This document shows, piece by piece, positions 1 through 4,393 of a stretch of DNA of 5,907 nt (position 1 is the first letter of the stretch; each line of letters begins with the position of its first letter). The translations under genes and the position numbers were made by a program. This DNA is from Pseudomonadota bacterium (GTDB taxonomy: Bacteria > Pseudomonadota > Gammaproteobacteria > Burkholderiales > Burkholderiaceae_C): NCBI GenBank assembly GCA_023418355.1, contig JAEZZU010000363.1, positions 1-5,907 of the forward strand. Direction: 5' to 3'. The notes beneath the pieces are model-generated. The model was not told where the DNA came from. It did not search any database and was given only the letters and a program-made list of their open reading frames with translations.

Positions 1-123
1 GACGTTCAGCAGACCAAAGATCACGGCCAGCCCAAGGCTCAAGATCGCATAAAACGAGCCATTGACCAGCCCCAGCAGCAGCTGGCTCAGCAGGCCCGGC
101 AATGAGACACCGAAGATTTCCAT
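1..123 (-). CDS. livH: LivH-type ABC transporter permease, N-terminal fragment (runs off window)
   Basis: The first 41 codons of an inner-membrane permease of the HAAT (branched-chain-amino-acid-type) ABC importer family; the rest lies beyond the left edge. The start reads MEIFGVSLPGLLSQLLLGLV, followed by NGSFYAILSLGLAVIFGLLNV. The NGSFYAxLSLGLAVIFGLLNV segment is the typical first transmembrane region of LivH proteins. With LivM, which usually follows, it forms the membrane channel served by the upstream LivG/LivF ATPases and binding protein. The ATG at 121-123 fits the usual family N-terminus, but the bases just upstream (minus strand CGCGTCTCTCTC) contain no recognisable Shine-Dalgarno sequence, unlike livF and the binding-protein gene. 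It lies 147 bases after the binding-protein gene, across a hairpin-rich spacer. The symbol is family-level; the substrate is not known. Confidence 0.87.
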   Translation of the reverse strand, partial: MEIFGVSLPGLLSQLLLGLVNGSFYAILSLGLAVIFGLLNV

Positions 124-168
124 GAGAGAGACGCGGTTGGGTAAACAAAGTGGCCCTGGGCACAGCCG

Positions 169-207
169 GGCAGCACGCTGGTGGCCTGCTGCCGCACAAG
201 TCTGTGC
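169..207 (-). promoter_or_regulatory. Two abutting perfect hairpins upstream of livH
   Basis: In plus-strand terms, GGCAGCA (169-175) pairs with TGCTGCC (187-193) around an 11-base loop. Immediately next to it GCACA (194-198) pairs with TGTGC (203-207) around a 4-base loop. Both stems are perfect and can form in the minus-strand mRNA between the binding-protein and livH reading frames. No T-run follows, so they are not standard intrinsic terminators. A role in mRNA stability or in lowering permease expression is inference. Confidence 0.45.
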
Positions 208-220
208 AAGGGCGGGAACA

Positions 221-244
221 CTGCACGCCCGATGCGGCGTGCAG
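221..244 (-). promoter_or_regulatory. GC-rich perfect 9-bp hairpin just after the binding-protein gene
   Basis: CTGCACGCC (221-229) and GGCGTGCAG (236-244) are perfect inverted repeats around a 6-base loop. They start 26 bases after the binding-protein stop codon in the direction of transcription. The sequence that follows on the minus strand (TGTTCCCGCCC) has no U-tract. A stable 3' hairpin here could protect the upstream binding-protein transcript from exonucleases or attenuate transcription into livH. That is the known logic of intercistronic hairpins in binding-protein operons such as malE-malF, but here it is inference from position and shape. Confidence 0.5.
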
Positions 245-270
245 CGGGGGCGCTCACATCAGCGTGGCTC

Positions 271-1470
271 TTACTTCCACAGCGCGCACTTGCTTTCCTC
301 CTTGGTGGTCCAGACCTGATCGGGCGAGAGCTTGGTCACGACCTTGTAGTAGTCCCATGGGCCTTTGGATTCGGAAGGCGACTTCACCTGCATCAGGTAC
401 ATGTCGTGCGCGTAGCGGCCATCGGGGCGGATCACGCCTTCGGCATAGAAGTCCTTGAGCGGCTCGCTCTTGAGCACCTGCATGACCTTGTCAGCCTCCA
501 GCGTGCCGGCCTTTTCCACGGCCTTCAGGTAGTTCATGGTGGCCGAGTAGTTGGCGGCCTGAATGTCGGTCGGCATGCGCTTGGTCTTGTCCTGGAACTT
601 CTTGCCGAAAGCGCGGGTTTCGTCGTTCAGGTTCCAGTCCCAGCTGGAGGTCAGCAGCAGGCCTTCGGTGTTCTTCAGACCCAGCGAGTGCACATCGGTC
701 AGGAACACCAGCAGGCCAGCGAGCTTCATGTTCTTGTTGATGCCAAACTCCTTGGCGGCCTTGATGGTGTTGATGGTGTCACCACCGGCGTTGGCCAGAC
801 CCAGAATCTGGGCCTTGGAGTTCTGTGCCTGCAGCAGGAAACTGGAGAAGTCCGAAGCATTCAGCGGATGGCGCACGCTGCCCTTGACGCTGCCGCCCTT
901 GGCCTTGACCACGTTGGCCGTGTCGTTCTCCAGCGAGTGGCCAAAGGCATAGTCCGCCGTCAGGAAGTACCACTCCTTGCCGCCGTTGTCGACCACGGCA
1001 CCGCCCGTGCCCTTGGCCAGCGCCACGGTGTCATAGGCATAGTGAATGGTGTAAGGCGAGCACTGTTCGTTGGTCAGTGCCGATGTACCTGCGCCATTGT
1101 TGATGTAGACGCGCTTTTTCTCTTCAGCCACCTTGGCCAGTGCCAGCGCCACGCCGGAGTTGGTGCCGCCCAGCAGCATGCTCAGATCCTGCGTGTCAAT
1201 CCACTCGCGCGCCTTGGTGGCGGCAATGTCGGGCTTGTGCTGGTGGTCCAGCGTCAGCAGTTCGATGGGCTTGCCCAGCACCTTGCCGCCGAAGTCCTCA
1301 ATTGCCATCTGGATGGCGACAGCGCCGTTCTTGCCATCCACGTCCGCATAGTTGCTGGACATGTCGGTGATAAAGCCGATCTTGACCTTGTCAGGCGCCT
1401 GCGCGTGGGCCATGCCAGCCATGGCCAGGGATAGGGCCAGCGCAGTCAAAGGGGTGCGGATTGCGTGCAT
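271..1470 (-). CDS. HAAT-family ABC transporter periplasmic substrate-binding protein (LivK-like)
   Basis: A 399-residue type I periplasmic binding protein of the Peripla_BP_6/LivK-like superfamily, the solute receptor of the importer encoded around it. Residues 1-23 form a Sec signal peptide: a basic start (MHAIRTP), a hydrophobic core (LTALALSLAMAGM) and an AHA|Q cleavage site. The mature protein begins with the family's first beta strand, DKVKIGFITDMSSNYADVDGK, and continues with a GGKVLGKPIELLTLDHQHKPDIAATKAREWID region and LLGGTNSGVALALA, where the solute usually binds near the hinge. It has exactly two cysteines, C137 and C395, which could form a disulfide in the periplasm. The start is supported by a strong ribosome site, AAGGAGA at 1476-1482, five bases before the ATG. 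The gene sits between livF (57 bases upstream) and livH. The divergence from classical LivK leaves the substrate open: amino acid, amide, urea-like or aromatic acid. Confidence 0.92.
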   Translation of the reverse strand: MHAIRTPLTALALSLAMAGMAHAQAPDKVKIGFITDMSSNYADVDGKNGAVAIQMAIEDFGGKVLGKPIELLTLDHQHKPDIAATKAREWIDTQDLSMLLGGTNSGVALALAKVAEEKKRVYINNGAGTSALTNEQCSPYTIHYAYDTVALAKGTGGAVVDNGGKEWYFLTADYAFGHSLENDTANVVKAKGGSVKGSVRHPLNASDFSSFLLQAQNSKAQILGLANAGGDTINTIKAAKEFGINKNMKLAGLLVFLTDVHSLGLKNTEGLLLTSSWDWNLNDETRAFGKKFQDKTKRMPTDIQAANYSATMNYLKAVEKAGTLEADKVMQVLKSEPLKDFYAEGVIRPDGRYAHDMYLMQVKSPSESKGPWDYYKVVTKLSPDQVWTTKEESKCALWK

Positions 1471-1527
1471 GTTTGTCTCCTTGTTGATATAGGTATGTAT
1501 GTGGTGGCGGGGGCATGCTGGCTGTGG

Positions 1528-2253
1528 TCAGACACCCAGCAATTCATTGAGCACAGGCATCTTGGCTTCCAGCTGCGGCGCATCAAAGGTCTCGACGATG
1601 CGGCCATGCTCCATGACGTAGAAGCGGTCGGCCAGCGGTGCGGCAAAGCGGAAGTTCTGCTCCACCATGACGATGGTGTAGCCCTTGGCGCGCAGCGTGG
1701 TGATCATGCGTGCCAGTGCCTGCACGATCACAGGCGCCAGACCTTCGGAAATTTCATCGAGCAGCAGCAGGCGCGCGCCGGTGCGCAGAATGCGCGCCAC
1801 GGCCAGCATCTGCTGCTCACCACCGGACAGGCGCGTGCCCTGACTCTGTCGGCGCTCGGCCAGATTGGGGAACATCTCGTAGATTTCTTCCACGCTCATG
1901 CCCTCATGGCCGGTCTTGAGCTGCGGGGGCAGCAGCAGGTTTTCTTCGCACGAGAGACTGGCAAAGATGCCGCGCTCTTCGGGGCAGTAGCCCACGCCAT
2001 AGTGCGCAATCTTGTGGGTGGGCAGGCCAATGGTTTCGTGCCCGTTGATCTTGACGGAGCCCTTGCGCGCGCCAGTCAGGCCCATGACGGCACGCATGGT
2101 GGACGTGCGCCCTGCCCCGTTGCGGCCCAGCAGGGTGACGACTTCACCGGGGTAGACCACCATGTCTACGCCGTGCAGCACATGGGATTCGCCATACCAG
2201 GCTTCGAGGTTGCGGATTTCGAGGGCTGGGGTGGTGTGGGTTGTGGCAGCCAT
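1528..2253 (-). CDS. livF: LivF-type ABC transporter ATP-binding protein with Arg in the Walker A motif
   Basis: A 241-residue ATPase subunit of the HAAT importer, acting on the cytoplasmic face as a presumed heterodimer with LivG. Visible motifs are an A-loop aromatic at W19/Y20, Walker A GRNGAGRT (43-50), CPEERGIF (90-97) at the place of the LivF PEGRxxF segment, signature LSGGE (142-146), Walker B LLLLDE (162-167) and VEQN (197-200) at the H-loop. Q199 in place of the switch His is usual for LivF as I recall the family. The unusual feature is R49 where Walker A normally has the phosphate-binding Lys. Its codon (2107-2109, CGC on the coding strand) differs from both Lys codons at all three bases, so a single sequencing error cannot explain it. 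The gene starts 3 bases after the livG stop. Its AAGGAG ribosome site (2265-2270) lies inside livG, suggesting coupled translation. The symbol is family-level. Confidence 0.93.
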   Translation of the reverse strand: MAATTHTTPALEIRNLEAWYGESHVLHGVDMVVYPGEVVTLLGRNGAGRTSTMRAVMGLTGARKGSVKINGHETIGLPTHKIAHYGVGYCPEERGIFASLSCEENLLLPPQLKTGHEGMSVEEIYEMFPNLAERRQSQGTRLSGGEQQMLAVARILRTGARLLLLDEISEGLAPVIVQALARMITTLRAKGYTIVMVEQNFRFAAPLADRFYVMEHGRIVETFDAPQLEAKMPVLNELLGV

Positions 2254-2256
2254 GGT

Positions 2257-3027
2257 TCAGTGCGCTCCTTGCAGTTGTCCTTCAGTGCTGCCCATATAGG
2301 CTTCCATCACCTGGGGGTTGCGGGAGACTTCGCTGTAGTTGCCCTCGGCCAGCACGGCACCGCGCTGCAGCACGGTAATGCGGTCGGCAATCGTGGAGAT
2401 CACCTTCATGTTGTGCTCCACCATGAGGATGGTGCGGCCTGCCGAGACTTTCTTGATGAGCTGGGTGACGCGGTCCACGTCTTCATGGCCCATGCCCTGC
2501 GTGGGTTCGTCCAGCAGCATGAGTTCTGGCTCCATGGCCAGCGTGGTGGCAATCTCCAGCGCACGCTTGCGGCCATAGGGCAGGTTCACGGTCACTTCAT
2601 CAGCCAGATCTGCCAGGCCGACTTCGTCCAGCAGCTCCATGGCACGGGCATTGAGCTGGTTCAGCGTTTTTTCGCTTTTCCAGAAGTGAAAGGCTGTGCC
2701 CAGCTGGCGCTGCAGGCCCACGCGCACGTTCTCCAGCAAGGTCAGGTGTGGGAACACGGCAGAAATCTGAAACGAACGAATCACGCCACGGCGCGCAATC
2801 TGTGCAGGCGCTTCGCGGGTGATGTCGATGCCGTTGAAACGGATCTCACCCGAGGTGGGTTCCAGAAACTTGGTCAGCAGGTTAAAGCACGTGGTCTTGC
2901 CAGCACCGTTGGGACCGATCAGCGCATGGATGCTGCCGCGTTGCACCGAAAGGTTCACTTTGCTCACGGCCGTGAAGCCTTTGAACTCTTTGGTGAGGTT
3001 GGTGGTTTGAAGAATGACGTCGCTCAT
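2257..3027 (-). CDS. livG: LivG-type ABC transporter ATP-binding protein
   Basis: A 256-residue ATPase of the HAAT importer and first gene of the transporter operon. Motifs are complete: Walker A GPNGAGKT (38-45, K44), Q-loop SFQIS (Q87), signature LPYGR (149-153), Walker B LMLLDEP (169-175) with the LivG-type continuation TQGMGHED, and H-loop VEHNM (H205). The C-terminal segment NPQVMEAYMG matches the usual LivG ending. LPYGR replaces the canonical LSGGQ; a YG-type signature is normal for LivG. I chose the ATG at 3025-3027 because the protein then starts MSDVILQTTNLTKEFKGF, directly ahead of the first strand of the fold. A GTG at 3094-3096 would add 23 low-complexity, Arg/Ala/Pro-rich residues. 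No close Shine-Dalgarno sequence precedes the ATG (a GGAG lies about 13 bases away), and a short upstream frame overlaps it as ATGA. Confidence 0.94.
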   Translation of the reverse strand: MSDVILQTTNLTKEFKGFTAVSKVNLSVQRGSIHALIGPNGAGKTTCFNLLTKFLEPTSGEIRFNGIDITREAPAQIARRGVIRSFQISAVFPHLTLLENVRVGLQRQLGTAFHFWKSEKTLNQLNARAMELLDEVGLADLADEVTVNLPYGRKRALEIATTLAMEPELMLLDEPTQGMGHEDVDRVTQLIKKVSAGRTILMVEHNMKVISTIADRITVLQRGAVLAEGNYSEVSRNPQVMEAYMGSTEGQLQGAH

Positions 3028-3092
3028 GGCGGCCAGGCTGCTCCGTGTTGGCGGCGCTGCACGCCGAAGCCTGGGGCCTCTGTCGCACGCAT
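3024..3092 (-). other. Possible 22-codon upstream reading frame overlapping the livG start
   Basis: An ATG at 3090-3092 opens a 22-codon frame (MRATEAPGFGVQRRQHGAAW then PP) whose TGA overlaps the livG ATG as ATGA. This arrangement is typical of translational coupling, and livG itself lacks a close ribosome site. Against it, the small frame also has no strong Shine-Dalgarno sequence (only ACGGTGC before its ATG), and a frame this short is easily found by chance in GC-rich DNA. I do not recognise the peptide. Confidence 0.18.
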
Positions 3093-3155
3093 GCACCGTG
3101 TCAGATGTTGCAGTGCATCGTAGGGGCGAGGTTTCTGTCTCCGCACTGGGACTTG

Positions 3156-3179
3156 TGCCTAAGCTCTACAACTTAGGCA
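3156..3179. promoter_or_regulatory. Perfect palindrome TGCCTAAG-N8-CTTAGGCA, candidate operator for the liv operon
   Basis: TGCCTAAG (3156-3163) and CTTAGGCA (3172-3179) are exact inverted repeats separated by 8 bases, 129 bases upstream of the livG ATG. The two-fold symmetry and the 16-base centre-to-centre spacing of the arms suit a dimeric regulator binding DNA. No T-run follows on either strand, which argues against a terminator. An operator role is inferred from symmetry and position; I cannot name the regulator, and no regulator gene lies in the window. Confidence 0.45.
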
Positions 3180-3240
3180 GTAACCCTAGCGAGCAAAAAT
3201 TCCGCAAAGAACCCATTAAAAACAATAAATACAAGAGAAG

Positions 3241-3266
3241 TGAATGCAAACATTCAATGCATTCAA
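3241..3266. repeat. Clustered short repeats: TGAATGC/GCATTCA inverted and CATTCAA direct
   Basis: TGAATGC (3241-3247) and GCATTCA (3259-3265) form a perfect 7-bp inverted repeat with an 11-base spacer. Within and beside it CATTCAA occurs twice with a 9-base period (3251-3257 and 3260-3266), and AATGCATT (3256-3263) is self-complementary. It lies about 215-240 bases upstream of livG. It may be a second regulator site, but AT-rich DNA yields such patterns by chance fairly often. Confidence 0.3.
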
Positions 3267-3288
3267 AGAGTCAACCAAAACCCATTTC

Positions 3289-3373
3289 GACAGCTTTTTT
3301 ATGCATCCCTCGGGCCAGCGATGCAGCAGCCACAGAAGCATCAACAGCCTGCTCTCATAAAAAAATAGCTGCC
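3289..3373. repeat. Long imperfect inverted repeat with A/T-tract arms
   Basis: The left arm GACAGCTTTTTTATG (3289-3303) matches the reverse complement of the right arm CATAAAAAAATAGCTGCC (3356-3373): nine perfect pairs (CATAAAAAA), a 3-base bulge (ATA), then six more with one G-U-type pair. The arms enclose 52 bases which contain smaller GCATC/GATGC repeats. The right arm runs into TAGCTGCCAGCGCTTGAT (3366-3383), which resembles a sequence I recall as abundant between genes in Comamonadaceae genomes. The unit may therefore be a dispersed intergenic repeat rather than a site specific to this operon. The pairing is seen directly; the repeat-family membership is from memory. Confidence 0.5.
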
Positions 3374-3451
3374 AGCGCTTGATACTCAAGGGATTGGGAA
3401 AACAATGATGCGCAAATCCTTGCAGCACCGGCGCTAGCCGCTCACTTTTTC

Positions 3452-3484
3452 AAAAAATGCGCCTGGGCCAATGTGACATTGCCC
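3452..3484 (-). terminator. Possible weak intrinsic terminator after the DUF1178 gene
   Basis: On the minus strand GGGCAATG pairs with CATTGGCCC (plus-strand 3465-3473 with 3477-3484) around a 3-base loop with one bulged base. A T6 run (3452-3457) follows after 7 bases. It lies about 47 bases past the DUF1178 stop codon. The bulge, the short loop and the gap between stem and T-run make it weaker than the terminator at 4015-4046. Confidence 0.4.
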
Positions 3485-3530
3485 GATCAACGGCATCGCC
3501 AGACGGCAGGCAAAGCCAAGCTTGTGCTGG

Positions 3531-3983
3531 CTACTGCAGCGTTTCCTTGCTGCTCTTGGGCAAGGCCAGCGGCATGACGGGCACGCCCTCTTCCAGCAGT
3601 TCCATGGCCTGCTGGGGTGTGGCCTGACCACGGATGGGGCGCTCGGGCTCCTCGCCCTTGTGCATGCGCAGCGCTTCTTCGGCAAAGCGCTCGCCCACGT
3701 CTTCGGTTTTGGCTGCAATCTTGCGCGAGACTTCCAGCCATGCCGCCTGCAGGGCATGCAGCTTGCGGTGATCTGCTTCTTCGGGTGCAGGGGCAGGCAC
3801 TGGTGTGTCAGGCTGCGCCCCCAGGTTCAGGCGTGGAGCACTCAGGCCCTTGCGCAACTCCTTGCTGCCACACATGGGGCATTCCACCAGGCCTCGGTCG
3901 AGCTGGCTGCGGAAATCTTCTTCCGAAGCAAACCAGCCTTCAAACACATGGTCCAGGGGGCAATGGAGGTCAAACACCTTCAT
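3531..3983 (-). CDS. DUF1178 family protein (small, zinc-ribbon-like N-terminus)
   Basis: A 150-residue soluble protein of the DUF1178 family, whose function is not established. The N-terminus MKVFDLHCPLDHVFEGWFAS, followed by EEDFRSQLDRGLVECPMCGS, is the family hallmark. C8 and H12 together with C35 and C38 could form a metal-binding knuckle like that of FmdB-type zinc ribbons; metal binding is inference. Residues 52-72 are a Pro/Ala-rich linker. The C-terminal block DVGERFAEEALRMHKGEEPERPIRGQATPQQAMELLEEGVPVMPL (95-139) is the second conserved part. Its length is normal for the family. The ATG at 3981-3983 gives the expected family start, although no strong Shine-Dalgarno sequence precedes it. 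It follows the nuo-end terminator by only about 30 bases, so its promoter would have to overlap that terminator or the end of the DUF2818 gene, or it depends on read-through. Confidence 0.93.
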   Translation of the reverse strand: MKVFDLHCPLDHVFEGWFASEEDFRSQLDRGLVECPMCGSKELRKGLSAPRLNLGAQPDTPVPAPAPEEADHRKLHALQAAWLEVSRKIAAKTEDVGERFAEEALRMHKGEEPERPIRGQATPQQAMELLEEGVPVMPLALPKSSKETLQ

Positions 3984-4014
3984 GGCAGCGAGCAGATCGG
4001 TAATGGTGAGACAA

Positions 4015-4046
4015 CAAAGAAAAAGGCAGAGTCATTGCTCTGCCTT
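4015..4046 (-). terminator. Intrinsic terminator at the end of the nuoN-DUF2818 unit
   Basis: AAGGCAGAG (4023-4031) and CTCTGCCTT (4038-4046) form a perfect 9-bp stem with a 6-base loop. In the minus-strand transcript the stem runs directly into a U-rich tract (TTTTTCTTTG). This is a textbook rho-independent terminator, starting about 20 bases after the DUF2818 stop codon. It should end most transcription from the complex I operon. Confidence 0.87.
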
Positions 4047-4066
4047 GGCGTACAGAAGCCGCAAGT

Positions 4067-4378
4067 TTAGCGGCTGCGGCGCCTAGTGAGGTAACGCCAG
4101 ACAAAGCCGGGAAAGGCCAGTGTCAGGAACAGCGTGGCTGTGATGGCGTAGAACTCCCAGCCCTGGGGGTAGATCTGCCCGGCACGGCGCTCCAGCAGCA
4201 AGGCCAGCGCCCCGACGATGAAGTACAGCAGCACCAGCTCTGCCAGACGCCCCCAGATGGGCTTGATCTGCGACGCAGGCTTGGGGCCGGCAATCAGCCA
4301 GCGCTCATTCAGAAAAGGCAAATTGGCGGCCACGAAGGCCGCCAGAATTACTAACCAGATGGAAGCAGTTTGAGTCAC
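4067..4378 (-). CDS. DUF2818 family small inner-membrane protein downstream of nuoN
   Basis: A 103-residue membrane protein with three probable transmembrane helices (about residues 7-24, 45-63 and 74-94) and a very basic tail, RYLTRRRSR, likely cytoplasmic. The pattern VAANLPFLNERW near the start and QGWEFYAIT before the last helix matches the DUF2818 family as I know it from Burkholderiales, where it typically follows nuoN. No biochemical role is established. The start codon is GTG (4376-4378); it gives a start like that of relatives, and the nearest upstream ATG (4386-4388) runs directly into a TGA. The gene begins 15 bases after the nuoN stop without a clear ribosome site, suggesting co-transcription and perhaps coupled translation. 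A link to complex I assembly or function is inferred from position only. Confidence 0.88.
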   Translation of the reverse strand: MTQTASIWLVILAAFVAANLPFLNERWLIAGPKPASQIKPIWGRLAELVLLYFIVGALALLLERRAGQIYPQGWEFYAITATLFLTLAFPGFVWRYLTRRRSR

Positions 4379-4393
4379 GCTTCACATTATGGG

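Larger units (their letters stand above)
3028..3530. other. Intergenic control region between the DUF1178 gene and the liv operon
   Basis: About 500 bases with no convincing gene. The part from roughly 3180 to 3460 is clearly richer in A and T than the flanking coding DNA, as expected for a promoter region. From right to left it holds a possible weak terminator for the DUF1178 gene (3452-3484), a long imperfect inverted repeat (3289-3373), overlapping TGAATGC/GCATTCA and CATTCAA repeats (3241-3266), and a perfect 8-bp palindrome (3156-3179). The liv promoter must lie here if the operon is transcribed separately, but I found no sigma-70 pair good enough to mark. Reading frames on both strands here (3014-3382 plus, 3216-3428 minus) encode sequences without any recognisable protein character. 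Confidence 0.7.

Noticed and set aside
181..1434. 417-codon open frame on the plus strand opposite the binding-protein gene
   Set aside because: It mirrors a real gene with signal peptide and ribosome site; the product shows no recognisable family.
3028..3096. Upstream GTG extension of livG by 23 residues
   Set aside because: The added Arg/Ala/Pro-rich segment is unlike LivG N-termini, whereas the ATG at 3025-3027 gives the normal start.
1465..3123. 552-codon open frame on the plus strand across livF and livG
   Set aside because: It is antisense to two clearly real ATPase genes with full motifs. The translation is rich in His, Gln, Ala and Val without domain character, a usual by-product of GC-rich codon use on the opposite strand.
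3156..3179. Reading the 8-bp palindrome as a terminator
   Set aside because: No T-run follows on either strand and it lies upstream of an operon start, so an operator is more plausible.
3269..3274. TTGACT on the minus strand as a -35 box for the liv operon
   Set aside because: It is a good -35 match, but no acceptable -10 hexamer lies 16-18 bases downstream (GTTTGC at 17), so I did not mark a promoter.
3014..3382. 122-codon plus-strand frame in the liv upstream region
   Set aside because: It has mixed composition with no domain, and its start lies within livG; it covers the likely control region and is best explained as chance.
3216..3428. 70-codon minus-strand frame with hydrophobic and Cys/Trp-rich sequence
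   Set aside because: It lies in AT-rich spacer, runs through the inverted repeat and has no convincing ribosome site or family resemblance.
3522..4070. 182-codon plus-strand frame over the DUF1178 gene
   Set aside because: It is antisense to a gene with clear family motifs and continues through the terminator hairpin.
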